Assembly: GCF_002813245.1 (NCBI RefSeq)
Contig: NZ_PHUF01000004.1
Coordinates: 560,001 to 624,000, forward strand
Source of the DNA: Novosphingobium kunmingense
GTDB lineage: Bacteria; Pseudomonadota; Alphaproteobacteria; Sphingomonadales; Sphingomonadaceae
Direction of reading: 5' to 3'
DNA length: 64,000 nt
The notes under the pieces were generated by a model, which was not told where the DNA came from, did no database searches, and was given only the letters and a program-made list of their open reading frames with translations. This document shows, in pieces, positions 1 to 8,562 of this stretch (positions are counted from its first letter, which is position 1; each line of letters begins with the position of its first letter). Position numbers and translations under genes: made by a program.

Positions 1-229
1 TGCATGGATCTTTTACGGCGTCGCCATCGGCTTCGCGCTGTTCCACCTGACCAACTACCCGACCTTCGGCCTGGCAATGCTGCCGCTGGTCCTGCCGCAG
101 CTATGGGCCGCGCTAGTGCTGGGTTACCTGCGCCAGAAGCTGGGCCTGGCGCAGGCGATCCTCGCGCACATGCTGGCCAACGGCAGCTCGATCGGCCTGG
201 CGCTGATGTCGGGGACGGTCGGCGGCTAA
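1..229 (+). CDS. CPBP (CAAX-like) intramembrane metalloprotease, C-terminal fragment
   Basis: The reading frame enters from the left edge (first whole codon at base 2) and ends at TAA 227-229, leaving about 75 residues. The fragment is hydrophobic and carries FALFHLTNY and, further on, [10 protein letters not shown]. These match motifs 3 and 4 of the CPBP/Rce1/ABI glutamic membrane protease family, in which the two His (FxxxH and HxxxN/D type) help form the active site. The start and the EExxxR motif lie outside the window. The stop overlaps the stop of the convergent ybjQ-like gene by four bases (CTAA). Family assignment is fairly safe; substrate is unknown. Confidence 0.75.
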   Translation, partial: AWIFYGVAIGFALFHLTNYPTFGLAMLPLVLPQLWAALVLGYLRQKLGLAQAILAHMLANGSSIGLALMSGTVGG

Positions 230-543
230 AGAACCACCGCCGTGCCCGAAGCGCTGACCATCAGCATCGAGCCGTTGGAACCGAGCACCTCGTAGTCGAT
301 GTCGACGCCGATCACGGCGTTGCCGCCCAAAGCCGAGGCCTGACCTTCCATTTCCTCGAGCGCCTGCTTGCGCGCGCGGGCCAGCACGTCCTCGTAGCTG
401 CCCGACCGCCCGCCGACGATGTCACGCACGCTGGCGAACAGGTCGCGAAACAGGTTCGCGCCAACGATCACCTCGCCGGTGACGATGCCGAGATACTGCT
501 GGACCGGACGGCCTTCGACGACGGCGGTAGTGGTGGAAAGCAT
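226..543 (-). CDS. YbjQ/UPF0145 family protein
   Basis: A 105-residue soluble protein of the YbjQ (UPF0145, once called heavy-metal-binding) family, at the family's usual length of about 105. It shows the typical opening ([20 protein letters not shown]), the central [16 protein letters not shown] and the closing [15 protein letters not shown]. The family forms pentameric rings and has no established biochemical role. The start ATG at 541-543 follows a purine-rich stretch (GGGAA). It converges on the CPBP protease gene with a four-base overlap, and there is no room for a terminator between them. Confidence 0.88.
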   Translation of the reverse strand: MLSTTTAVVEGRPVQQYLGIVTGEVIVGANLFRDLFASVRDIVGGRSGSYEDVLARARKQALEEMEGQASALGGNAVIGVDIDYEVLGSNGSMLMVSASGTAVVL

Positions 544-607
544 GGGTCATTCCCTTCCCGTTGACTGAGCGCCCGAGATAGGGGCCCGCCACCGCGCCGC
601 AAGGGGA

Positions 608-1912
608 TCAGTCCTGCTTGATCACTTTGCCTTGCTTCATCACGAAGCCGACCGTTTCCAGCCGCCGCACGTCGGCGAGCGGATCGCCGGCAACCGCGAT
701 GATATCCGCCGCCATACCCGGCGCGATGCGGCCCAGCCTGTCCTTCTGGCCCAGCGCTTCGGCCGCGCCAGTCGTTGCCGCGGCGATCGCCGCCATCGGC
801 GTCATCCCGCGATCGACCATCAGCGCGAACTCTTTGGCATTGTCGCCGTGCTTCGACACGCCGGTGTCCGTGCCGAAGGCGATCCGGACCCCCATCCGCA
901 CGGCCAGCACATGGCTGGCGCGCGCTGCTGCGGCGGCTTCCTCGGCCTTGGGCAGCACCGCCGCCGGCAGCACGCCCTTGCGCGCGTTCTCCACGGCGGT
1001 TGCACTGGCCAGCATGGTCGGGACCAGCCAGGTGCCCCTGGCGACCATCGCCTTGGCCGTCGCTTCATCGAGGAACGTTCCGTGGTCGATCGTATCGACC
1101 CCGGCGTTGACTGCGGCCAGCGTGCCTTCCTTGGCATGGCTGTGGGCCGCCGCCTTGCGGCCGAAGCCGTGGGCCGTGTCGATCACCGCCTTCATTTCGG
1201 CATCGGTCATCTGCTGGCCAAGGCCGCCGGCGACATTGGACAGCACGCCGCCCGTCGCGGCGAACTTGATCACGTCGGCGCCAAGCCGCACCTGTTCGCG
1301 CGCGGCGCGGCGGCAATCATCGGGGCCGTTGCAGACATTGTTGTAATCGCGCGGATGGAACGCGTCGTAGGCTTCCTCGCTCAGCCCGCCCATGTCGCCA
1401 TGACCGCCGGAGATCGAGATCATCTCGCCCGCGTTGACCACGGTCGGCCCGGTCAGCTCGCCGCGGGCAATCGCATCGCGGAGCGCGCGAATGCCGCGCG
1501 GCGGACCGCCCAGGTCGCGCACCGTGGTGAAACCGGCCAGCAGCGTCGTTCTGGCACGGGCCGAGGCTTGCAACACCTCGTCCTCGCGGTCGCGGTTCAT
1601 GGCTTCGAGCCGCGAAGTCAACGGATCGCCGCTGCTGAACAGGTGGACATGCATGTCGATCAGGCCCGGAAGGACGAAGCGATCCTTGAGATCGACCAGT
1701 GTCGCCCCGGCTTCAGGCGCCACGAACCCATCGCGCAATTCGGCCACCTTGCCGTCACGCACCACGATCGTCGAGGCGCCGCGCGGCTGCTGGCCCGGCC
1801 GGTCGAGCACCTTGCCGGCCTGGATGTAGACCACCGAGCCACCGGCCTGACCCTGCGCCGCAACGGCGCCGCAAGCCGCGGCCGCAGCCACTATCCATTT
1901 CAATCCGCGCAT
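608..1912 (-). CDS. Secreted metal-dependent amidohydrolase (imidazolonepropionase/prolidase-like)
   Basis: A 434-residue amidohydrolase-superfamily enzyme with an N-terminal signal peptide (hydrophobic run about residues 7-20, then AQGQAG). Visible metal-site motifs are H88-V-H90 after strand 1, a candidate carbamylated lysine K216 in VIKFAATGG, H257/H259 in AAAHSHA, H277 in IDHG and D349 in FGTDTG. This layout fits the binuclear group that includes Xaa-Arg/Xaa-Pro dipeptidases and other cyclic-amide hydrolases; the substrate cannot be read from sequence. It probably acts in the periplasm. Its ribosome site lies in a perfect hairpin (see 1920-1944). It is downstream of gapR on the same strand but separated by a GC-rich hairpin region. 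Confidence 0.88.
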   Translation of the reverse strand: MRGLKWIVAAAAACGAVAAQGQAGGSVVYIQAGKVLDRPGQQPRGASTIVVRDGKVAELRDGFVAPEAGATLVDLKDRFVLPGLIDMHVHLFSSGDPLTSRLEAMNRDREDEVLQASARARTTLLAGFTTVRDLGGPPRGIRALRDAIARGELTGPTVVNAGEMISISGGHGDMGGLSEEAYDAFHPRDYNNVCNGPDDCRRAAREQVRLGADVIKFAATGGVLSNVAGGLGQQMTDAEMKAVIDTAHGFGRKAAAHSHAKEGTLAAVNAGVDTIDHGTFLDEATAKAMVARGTWLVPTMLASATAVENARKGVLPAAVLPKAEEAAAAARASHVLAVRMGVRIAFGTDTGVSKHGDNAKEFALMVDRGMTPMAAIAAATTGAAEALGQKDRLGRIAPGMAADIIAVAGDPLADVRRLETVGFVMKQGKVIKQD

Positions 1913-1919
1913 CTTTTAT

Positions 1920-1944
1920 CCTCCCTCTCGTTCAGGGAGGGAGG
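1920..1944 (-). promoter_or_regulatory. Hairpin that can hide the amidohydrolase ribosome-binding site
   Basis: On the minus strand CCTCCCTC (1944-1937) is the exact reverse complement of GAGGGAGG (1927-1920), with a 9-base loop. The second arm is the Shine-Dalgarno sequence of the amidohydrolase gene, 7 bases before its ATG at 1912. Pairing would block ribosome entry. Upstream, bases 1945-1976 can form another GC-rich stem (AGCCCC with GGGGCT). That the hairpin is regulatory is inference; no aptamer was recognised. Confidence 0.5.
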
Positions 1945-1981
1945 TTAGCCCCGCGCGCCGGCGGCGCAAGGGGCTCGCCGG

Positions 1982-2218
1982 TCAGCCGATGCCGAGCGCC
2001 GCCTTGTAGGTGTCGAGCAGCATTTCCATCTCGGCGCGGTCGTCGGGCTTCATCTTCCTGAGCCGGACGATCTGGCGCATGATCTTGCCATCGTAGCCGA
2101 CCGCCTTGCCTTCTGCGTAGACGTCTTTGATGTCGTCGGCGATGCCCTTCTTCTCTTCCTCGAGGCGTTCGATGCGCTCGATCAGAAGGCGCAGGCGGTC
2201 GTCGGTGGCTTCGGCCAT
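1982..2218 (-). CDS. gapR: DUF2312 protein, GapR-family DNA-binding protein
   Basis: A 78-residue DUF2312 (UPF0335) protein. It begins with a charged helix ([20 protein letters not shown]), continues through [20 protein letters not shown] and ends in a second helix rich in K/R and M. This matches the family of Caulobacter GapR, a nucleoid protein that clamps over-twisted DNA ahead of replication and transcription forks and stimulates topoisomerases. Length agrees with alphaproteobacterial members (about 75-90). It lies between DUF1244 and the amidohydrolase on the same strand. The family assignment is strong; that this copy does what Caulobacter GapR does is inference. Confidence 0.88.
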   Translation of the reverse strand: MAEATDDRLRLLIERIERLEEEKKGIADDIKDVYAEGKAVGYDGKIMRQIVRLRKMKPDDRAEMEMLLDTYKAALGIG

Positions 2219-2262
2219 GGTGGGGGGTGCTCCAGTAAGATGAGAATCGGTTGAGCGCGCTC

Positions 2263-2598
2263 TTAGGAGGCGGGCGCGTTCTTCTTCAAGCTCTCGGCCA
2301 TGGCAGCAAGCTGGTCATCCGTCGCTTCCCTGTGGAAACGTGCTTTCCAGTCGGCGGAAGGCATGCCGTGAATCACCGCCCGCGCGCCTTCCTTGTCATA
2401 GGGCGCGCCAGCCTCGCGGATCCAGTCCGCAAGGCAATTGCGGCAGAAGCCCGACAGGATCATGAGATCCAGGTTCTGCGCATCATGACGGTGTCGCAAA
2501 TGGCGCACCAAGCGGCGGAACGCGGCGGCGGCTACGGCATCGTCGAGCTCGTCGAGCGGATCGCCCGCGGTCGCATTCGTATTTTCCGAGCAGCTCAT
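2263..2598 (-). CDS. DUF1244 family protein
   Basis: A 111-residue protein of the DUF1244 family, common in proteobacteria and of unknown function. The family core is present: [20 protein letters not shown], then [11 protein letters not shown] with its two cysteines in a CxxC, and the [18 protein letters not shown] block. The first 20 residues are a less conserved acidic extension. The start at 2596-2598 lies 62 bases from the divergent pyruvate kinase start, so the two share one short intergenic region. It is followed by gapR after 44 bases. The CxxC could bind a metal, but no function should be assigned. Confidence 0.85.
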   Translation of the reverse strand: MSCSENTNATAGDPLDELDDAVAAAAFRRLVRHLRHRHDAQNLDLMILSGFCRNCLADWIREAGAPYDKEGARAVIHGMPSADWKARFHREATDDQLAAMAESLKKNAPAS

Positions 2599-2660
2599 GG
2601 CATGGGTCCTTGGTCTTTCACCGCCCCTTTGCCATAGGGCGCAGTTGAAACGGAAGGAAG

Positions 2661-4118
2661 ATGATGGCCAAGATCGATCCGCGCGGCCGCAAGGTGAAGA
2701 TCCTCGCGACGCTGGGCCCTGCCAGCCGCAGCCCCGAAATGATCGAGAAGCTGCTGCGCGCCGGCGCCGACGCTTTCCGCGTCAACATGAGCCACGGCGA
2801 TCACGAGACCCACGCTGCCACTATCTCCGCGATCCGCGACGTCGAAAGGGCGGTCGGCCGCCCGGTCGCGGTGCTGTGCGACCTGCAAGGCCCCAAGCTG
2901 CGCGTCGGCCAGTTTGCCGGCGGCAAGGCGGTGATCCGCCATTCGGGCCATTTCACCTTCGACCGCGATCCCGCACCCGGCAATGAAAACCGCGTCTGCC
3001 TGCCGCATCCGGAACTGTTCGGCATCCTCAAGAAAGGTCAGCGCCTGCTGATCGACGACGGCAAGCTGAAGCTGCGCGTGATCCAGGCCAGCCCGAACGC
3101 GATCCTGTGCTCGGCCGAAGTCGGCGGGGTCATTTCCGACCGCAAGGGCGTCAACGTGCCCGATGCGGTGGTGCCGATCCCGGCGCTCACCGACAAGGAC
3201 CGGCGCGACCTGGCCTTCGCGATCGAACATGGGGCCGACTGGATCGCCCAGTCGTTCGTCCAGCGCCCCGAGGACGTAGCAGAAGCGCGCCGCCTGATGG
3301 GCGGTTACGGCGCGCTGATGGCCAAGATCGAAAAGCCGGCCGCAGTCGATCGGCTTGAACAAATCGTCGAGCTGGCCGACGGGATCATGGTCGCGCGCGG
3401 CGATCTTGGCGTTGAACTGAATCCCGAGGAAGTGCCCCCGATCCAGAAGCGCATCGTCGCCATGACGCGCCGTTCGGGCAAGCCTGTCGTCGTCGCGACG
3501 CAGATGCTCGAATCGATGATCGAAAGCCCGGCCCCGACCCGGGCCGAGGTTTCGGACGTGGCCAACGCGGTCTATGACGGGGCCGACGCGGTGATGCTTT
3601 CGGCCGAAACCGCAAGCGGGGCCTGGCCAGAGGAGGCGGTGACGATCATGCACCGCATTGCCGGCCAGGTGGAAAGCGATCCCGGCTATCGCCGCCAGGT
3701 CAGCTTTGCCGAGGTCGAACCTGACACGACCACCGCCGACGCGCTGAGCAACGCCTGCGCCAGCATTGCCGAGAGCCTGCCGATCGCCGGGATCATCGTG
3801 TTCACAGGGTCTGGCAGCACGGCCCGCCGCGTAGCCCGCGAACGCCCCGCCGCGCCGATGCTGGTTCTGACCCCTTCGGCAAAGATCGCTCGGCGCTTGG
3901 CGCTGTTATGGGGCGCGCACGCTGTCAGCACCAAGGACATCGGCAGCTTCGAAGAAATGATCGGCAAGGGCAAACGCATGGCGCTGCGCCACGGCTTCGG
4001 CACGGCCGGATCCAAGCTGATCGCGCTGGCCGGCGTCCCCTTCGGCACCCCGGGATCGACCAATCTGCTGCACGTCGTGACCCTGACCGGCGACGAATTG
4101 AAGAACCGCGAGGCTTAA
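2661..4118 (+). CDS. pyk: Pyruvate kinase
   Basis: Transfers phosphate from phosphoenolpyruvate to ADP at the end of glycolysis/Entner-Doudoroff. The 485 residues match the family length. Visible landmarks: KVKILATLGPASRS at the N-terminus, DLQGPKLRVG, the MAKIEKP catalytic lysine (K222), the metal-binding VARGDLGVEL (about 244-253) and ATQMLESMIESPAPTRAE. The C-terminal regulatory domain is full length. Two tandem ATGs (2661 and 2664) follow GGAAGGAAG; the second has the better spacing. The stop TAA shares TTAA with the stop of the convergent yggS gene. Confidence 0.97.
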   Translation: MMAKIDPRGRKVKILATLGPASRSPEMIEKLLRAGADAFRVNMSHGDHETHAATISAIRDVERAVGRPVAVLCDLQGPKLRVGQFAGGKAVIRHSGHFTFDRDPAPGNENRVCLPHPELFGILKKGQRLLIDDGKLKLRVIQASPNAILCSAEVGGVISDRKGVNVPDAVVPIPALTDKDRRDLAFAIEHGADWIAQSFVQRPEDVAEARRLMGGYGALMAKIEKPAAVDRLEQIVELADGIMVARGDLGVELNPEEVPPIQKRIVAMTRRSGKPVVVATQMLESMIESPAPTRAEVSDVANAVYDGADAVMLSAETASGAWPEEAVTIMHRIAGQVESDPGYRRQVSFAEVEPDTTTADALSNACASIAESLPIAGIIVFTGSGSTARRVARERPAAPMLVLTPSAKIARRLALLWGAHAVSTKDIGSFEEMIGKGKRMALRHGFGTAGSKLIALAGVPFGTPGSTNLLHVVTLTGDELKNREA

Positions 4119-4777
4119 CCTCGCGCGCCGAACAGGGCGGAGCCGACGCGCACGTGCGTCGCGCCCAGCATGATCGCGGTTTCGAAGTCGTCGCTCATCC
4201 CCATGCTGCGGCCTGCAAGGCCATTGTCGCGCGCCAACTTGTCGAGCAGAGCGAAGAACGGCGCGGGTTCGATTCCAAGCGGGGGTACGCACATCAGGCC
4301 GATTACCGGCAGGTCCGCACCGCGCGCTTCGGCAAGAAGCGCAGGGAGATCGGCGATGGCGCAGCCGCCCTTCTGCTCTTCAGCGCCGATGTTGACCTGA
4401 ACGAAGCAGGGCACGCGGCGGTCCGCCCTGTCCATCGCCCTGGCCAGCGCGCCAATCAGCGAAGGACGGTCGAGCGAATGGATGCAGTCGAACAGCGCCA
4501 CTGCATCATCGGCCTTGTTGGACTGAAGCTGGCCGACCAGGTGCAGCTCGATCCCCACATGGCGTTCGCGCAGGGCGGGCCACTTCTCCTGCGCTTCCTG
4601 CACTCGATTTTCGCCGAAAACGTGCTGGCCAGCCAGAATCAGCGGTTCGATCGCCTCGGCAGCATGAGTCTTGCTGACGGCAACGAGCGTCACATCCTCG
4701 TCCGTGCGGCGTGCGATCCTTTTCGCGCTCGCGATGCGGGACTGGATTTCAGAGAGGCGTGTGGCTGGATCGGTCAT
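4115..4777 (-). CDS. YggS/PROSC pyridoxal-phosphate homeostasis protein
   Basis: A 220-residue single-domain PLP-binding protein of the YggS/PLPBP family (alanine-racemase N-terminal barrel fold). The PLP lysine is K36 in LVAVSKTH. Other family signatures are FGENRVQEAQEKW, HLVGQLQSNKA, VNIGAEEQKGG, IGLMCVPP, LSMGMSDDF-like SMGMSDDFETAI and VRVGSALFG at the C-terminus. Members buffer free PLP and affect amino-acid and keto-acid balance but have no proven catalytic activity. The gene starts 22 bases from the divergent ThiE-like gene. Confidence 0.95.
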   Translation of the reverse strand: MTDPATRLSEIQSRIASAKRIARRTDEDVTLVAVSKTHAAEAIEPLILAGQHVFGENRVQEAQEKWPALRERHVGIELHLVGQLQSNKADDAVALFDCIHSLDRPSLIGALARAMDRADRRVPCFVQVNIGAEEQKGGCAIADLPALLAEARGADLPVIGLMCVPPLGIEPAPFFALLDKLARDNGLAGRSMGMSDDFETAIMLGATHVRVGSALFGARG

Positions 4778-4799
4778 GGCGCGCTGCTATAGCGGGGCA

Positions 4800-5330
4800 A
4801 TGGCGCGAATGAAGCCCCTGCCGACAGTGTGGATCGTTTCGGATGCGCGCAATGACGCGTCGATCGAACGGGCGCTCGCCCGGTTGCCGCGCGGGAGCGG
4901 GATGATCGTCAGGCACTATCACCTGGCCAAGGCGGACCGCCGGCAGCGCTTCGACCGACTGAAGCGCCTCGCATGGGCGCGCGGTCACCTGGTTGCTTTG
5001 GCCGGAGATGCGCGCATGGCACGGCGCTGGGGTGCGGACGCGGCCTATGGTTCACCGGCGACGCTTGCCGGTGGGCCGGCCGTGCCCCGGCTGGTCGCGA
5101 TCCATTCGCTGCGCGAAATGCGCCGGGCCGCCCGCGCCGATGCGGTATTGCTTTCGCCCGCTTTCCCGACGCGCTCGCATCCCGGCAAGGCAATCCTTGG
5201 CCCGCTGCGCTTCCGGCTGATCGCGGCACGCTCGCAAGTTCCGGTCATCGCACTGGGCGGCATGGACGGCCACGCCGCAAAGCGTCTGAAGTGGCCCCGC
5301 TGGGCCGCGATAGACGCCTTTTTGCGGTGA
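4800..5330 (+). CDS. Thiamine-phosphate-synthase-like (ThiE/TenI) protein, degenerate
   Basis: A 176-residue protein with ThiE/TenI features in its second half: ADAVLLSPAFPTRSHPG (the TGVS/GPVFPT region), VPVIALGGMDG and a closing AAIDAFLR. It is 30-40 residues shorter than typical ThiE, and the usual GADGVHLGQ motif appears as GADAAYGSPA, so the diphosphate/pyrimidine contacts look altered. It may be a divergent thiamine phosphate synthase, a TenI-like protein or have another role. ATG 4800 was chosen because upstream codons overlap yggS; ATG 4809 is an alternative. It lies 80 bases before ftsK. Confidence 0.7.
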   Translation: MARMKPLPTVWIVSDARNDASIERALARLPRGSGMIVRHYHLAKADRRQRFDRLKRLAWARGHLVALAGDARMARRWGADAAYGSPATLAGGPAVPRLVAIHSLREMRRAARADAVLLSPAFPTRSHPGKAILGPLRFRLIAARSQVPVIALGGMDGHAAKRLKWPRWAAIDAFLR

Positions 5331-5410
5331 AGCGACTCGCCGCAAATCCGCGGATTCTTGACGCGGAGTCAGTGCAGAGCGCATAAAGCGGGCCTGACAA
5401 GGGGAGCTTC

Positions 5411-7768
5411 ATGGCAACACATCCGGTTTCTGCGGGACAGCGCGGCGCGCGGGTCGATTGGCGCGCGGTGCTGCGGCGTGCCGTGCGGCGCAGCGCCGAG
5501 ATCGGCGGGGCGGTCCTCCTCGGCCTTGGCATGGTGTTCTTCGCCCTTGCGCTGCTGAGCTACCACCAGACCGATCCCAGCGCCTCGACCGCTGCGGCGG
5601 GACCGGCGCAGAACTGGATGGGCGGCGCCGGCGCCTGGGTGGCGGAACGCGCGCTGTTCCTGTTCGGCCCGGTATCGGTGCTGTTCCTGCCGCTGATGTA
5701 CGTCATGGCGCGCAAGCTGCTGCGCCTGGTCGAGGAAGAGGACCGCAACCTGCCCCACGCCGACCATGCCTGGTGGCGCCCGATCCTGACCCTGCTCCTC
5801 GCCATGGCCATGCTGTCGTCCGTGCTGTCGCTGATCGTCACCGAAACGCGCGGCTCCTTCCCCGCGTCCTTCGGCGGCGTCTCTGGCCTGCTGGGGTCGA
5901 GCGGGATCCGCTGGCTGGCCGCGCAATTGCCCGAAGCCGGACAGTTCTGGGCCATCGCGGTTGCGGGCCTCGCTTGTCTGACCGGCGGCGCGGTGCTGGC
6001 CGGCCGCGTTTTCGCGATTGACTGGGGCAGCCTCTTCACCCTGCCGCTGGCGCTGACCCGCCGACCCAGGCTCGACAGCCTGGGCGCCGCGGTCCCGATT
6101 CCGGTCGTCCGCGACCGCAAGGCCCGCGACGATCGCGGCAGCGCGCCGGTGCCCCTCGCCGCCCCGCGCAAGCCGCCGGAAATCACCGATCCCAACCGCC
6201 CGGCCAAGCCAGCGCAGATCGGCGCTGCCAGCCGTCAGGGCGATCTGTTCGACACCTTCGAACTGCCGGGGCTCGACCTGCTCAAGGATCCGCCGCCGCA
6301 ATCGGGCCAGAAGATCGACAAGCTGGCGCTGGAACGCAACGCGCGCCTCCTTGAAACCGTGCTCGACGATTTCAACGTCAAGGGCGAGATCACCGCCGTC
6401 CGGACCGGTCCGGTCGTGACCATGTACGAACTGGAGCCGGCGCCCGGCATCAAGGCAAGCCGCGTTATTGGCCTCGCCGACGATATCGCCCGCAACATGA
6501 GCGCGATTTCGGCTCGCGTATCCTCGATTCCGGGCCGCACGGTCATGGGCATCGAACTACCCAACGCCGACCGCCAGATGGTCAGCTTCAAGGAACTGGT
6601 CGGCTGCGAACAGTTCGCCCAGGCCAAGGGCATGCTGCCGATCATCCTCGGCAAGGATATCGCAGGCGAACCGATCGTGGCCGATCTGGCCGCCATGCCG
6701 CACCTGCTGGTCGCGGGCACGACCGGGTCGGGCAAGTCGGTCGGCCTCAATTGCATCCTCCTGTCGCTGCTCTACCGGCTGACCCCCGCGCAGTGCCGGA
6801 TGATCCTGGTCGATCCCAAGGTGCTCGAGCTGAAAAGCTACGACAACATCCCCCACCTGCTCTCGCCCGTGGTGACCGAACCGGCCAAGGCGGTCCGCGC
6901 ACTCAAGTGGGCGGTCGAGGAAATGGAGCGTCGCTACCGCCAGATGAGCGAGCTTTCGGTGCGCAACCTCGCCGGCTTCAACGACAAGGTCCGCGCCGCG
7001 CAGGCCAAGGGCAAGCCGCTCGGCCGGCGCATCCAGATCGGTTTCGATGGCGAGACAGGAGAGGAATTGTTCGAGGAGCAGCAGCTCGATTACCAGCCGT
7101 TGCCGCAGATCGTGGTGATCGTCGACGAACTGGCTGACCTGATGGTCACGGTCGGCAAGGAAGTTGAAGTGTTGATCCAGCGCCTCAGCCAGAAAAGCCG
7201 CGCCGCCGGCATCCACCTGATCATGGCGACGCAGCGTCCTTCGGTCGACGTCATCACCGGTGTGATCAAGGCCAACCTGCCGACCCGCATAAGCTTTGCC
7301 GTCACCAGCCGCATCGACAGCCGCACGATCTTGGGCGAACAGGGTGCCGAACAGCTGCTGGGCAAGGGTGACATGCTTTACAAGCCCAACACCGATCCGA
7401 TCCGCCGCGTCCACGGCCCCTTCGTGTCCGACGAAGAAGTCGAGATGATCGCCGATTTCTGGCGCGGCCAGGGTAGTCCCGAATATGTCGATTCGGTCAC
7501 CGAGGAGCCCGAGGACGGCGGCTTCGGCTTTGACGACCTCGACGCGACCGCATCGGACAGCCCGGAGGAACGCAAATACCGCCAGGCCTGCCAGATCGTC
7601 TTCGAAAGCCAGAAGGCCAGCGCATCGTGGCTGCAGCGACAGCTTGGCGTCGGCTACAACACGGCGGCAAAATGGGTCGAGCGGATGGAGGCGGACGGCT
7701 TCGTCGGGCCTGCCAACCACGTCGGCCGGCGCGAGATCTACCGCGACAAGGACGGCAGCCCGCTCTAG
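5411..7768 (+). CDS. ftsK: DNA translocase FtsK
   Basis: Septum-anchored hexameric motor that pumps chromosome termini and activates XerCD at dif. The 785 residues carry four predicted membrane segments (about 31-50, 80-100, 124-143, 180-200), a short Pro/Ala/Arg-rich linker, then the motor domain with GTTGSGKS (436-443), VDELADLMV (Walker B) and the winged-helix gamma domain in the last 70 residues (ASWLQRQLGVGYNTAAKWVE), which recognises KOPS-type sequences. The linker is short compared with E. coli FtsK, as usual in alphaproteobacteria. AAGGGG precedes the ATG. The stop shares CTAG with the convergent kinase gene. Confidence 0.97.
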   Translation: MATHPVSAGQRGARVDWRAVLRRAVRRSAEIGGAVLLGLGMVFFALALLSYHQTDPSASTAAAGPAQNWMGGAGAWVAERALFLFGPVSVLFLPLMYVMARKLLRLVEEEDRNLPHADHAWWRPILTLLLAMAMLSSVLSLIVTETRGSFPASFGGVSGLLGSSGIRWLAAQLPEAGQFWAIAVAGLACLTGGAVLAGRVFAIDWGSLFTLPLALTRRPRLDSLGAAVPIPVVRDRKARDDRGSAPVPLAAPRKPPEITDPNRPAKPAQIGAASRQGDLFDTFELPGLDLLKDPPPQSGQKIDKLALERNARLLETVLDDFNVKGEITAVRTGPVVTMYELEPAPGIKASRVIGLADDIARNMSAISARVSSIPGRTVMGIELPNADRQMVSFKELVGCEQFAQAKGMLPIILGKDIAGEPIVADLAAMPHLLVAGTTGSGKSVGLNCILLSLLYRLTPAQCRMILVDPKVLELKSYDNIPHLLSPVVTEPAKAVRALKWAVEEMERRYRQMSELSVRNLAGFNDKVRAAQAKGKPLGRRIQIGFDGETGEELFEEQQLDYQPLPQIVVIVDELADLMVTVGKEVEVLIQRLSQKSRAAGIHLIMATQRPSVDVITGVIKANLPTRISFAVTSRIDSRTILGEQGAEQLLGKGDMLYKPNTDPIRRVHGPFVSDEEVEMIADFWRGQGSPEYVDSVTEEPEDGGFGFDDLDATASDSPEERKYRQACQIVFESQKASASWLQRQLGVGYNTAAKWVERMEADGFVGPANHVGRREIYRDKDGSPL

Positions 7769-8562
7769 TCGATGGCGCGCACCGCGCGGCCTTCGTCGAG
7801 GCGCACGGTCAAGTCGGCATGGTCCGGCATGGTCGCAAGCACGTGCCGGGTCAGCCGCTCGTAGTGCTGGATGAAGCGCACGATCTGCTCGGGCGTCATC
7901 ACCGCACTGCCGCCCCGCATCCGCAGGTCCGCTTCCTGCTGTTCGCGCCAGGCAGCGACCACCTCCCACGATGGCGCGGCAAGCAGGATCAGCCGGTTCA
8001 CCGCTGCGAACAGGGGCTGATAGTCGCCTGCCAGCCGTGCGTTGGCGTGACGCCGCCAGGTCCCGTCCGGGTCCTCCTCGCGTTCGAACGCGTTGACCGG
8101 CGTGGCCAGGGCCGCCTCGTTTTGTGGCGTGGCGCCAAGGCACCAACCTTCAAGCAGCAGCACCTCAGTTCCCGGCGGCGCAGGTGGCCATTCGATCCGC
8201 GGCAGGGGGTCGTCGCTGGCCTTGTCGAAACGCGGCAGCGGCGCGGCCTCGCCTCGCTTGAGGGCGTCCACCGTGGCAAGGCCAAGCCCGGGATCGTGCG
8301 TCCCCGGCACGCCCCTGGTGGCAAACAGCGGATGGATCGTCCGCGCCAGTTCCTGGCGCTCCTCCCGGCCGAGGTAGAGATCGTCGAGCGAGAGGGTCGC
8401 CACCTTCACCCCGCGCAAGGCCAGCTGTTCGGCCAACGCGGCGACGAGCGTGGTCTTGCCCGATCCCTGCGCCCCGCAGATGCCGATGGTGTAGAGGCCA
8501 GGTTGCCGCCAATGCGCGATCCGCGCCAGCAGGGTGCCGACAAGGTCGGGATCGGCGATCAC
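7765..8562 (-). CDS. P-loop kinase, D-glycerate 3-kinase-like
   Basis: A 265-residue P-loop kinase. Walker A is GAQGSGKT (30-37). TLSLDDLYLGREERQELA and PLFATRGVPGTHD match the GLYK/YggC group of D-glycerate 3-kinases and relatives of phosphoribulokinase and uridine kinase; EVLLLEGWCLG is the strand with the catalytic acidic residue. The likely reaction is ATP-dependent phosphorylation of D-glycerate, but related kinases act on other small substrates. The start is GTG at 8560-8562, overlapping the preceding TGA as GTGA; this excludes a long out-of-frame upstream extension. It is the last gene of the DUF2157-GDYXXLXY operon. Confidence 0.8.
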   Translation of the reverse strand: MIADPDLVGTLLARIAHWRQPGLYTIGICGAQGSGKTTLVAALAEQLALRGVKVATLSLDDLYLGREERQELARTIHPLFATRGVPGTHDPGLGLATVDALKRGEAAPLPRFDKASDDPLPRIEWPPAPPGTEVLLLEGWCLGATPQNEAALATPVNAFEREEDPDGTWRRHANARLAGDYQPLFAAVNRLILLAAPSWEVVAAWREQQEADLRMRGGSAVMTPEQIVRFIQHYERLTRHVLATMPDHADLTVRLDEGRAVRAID

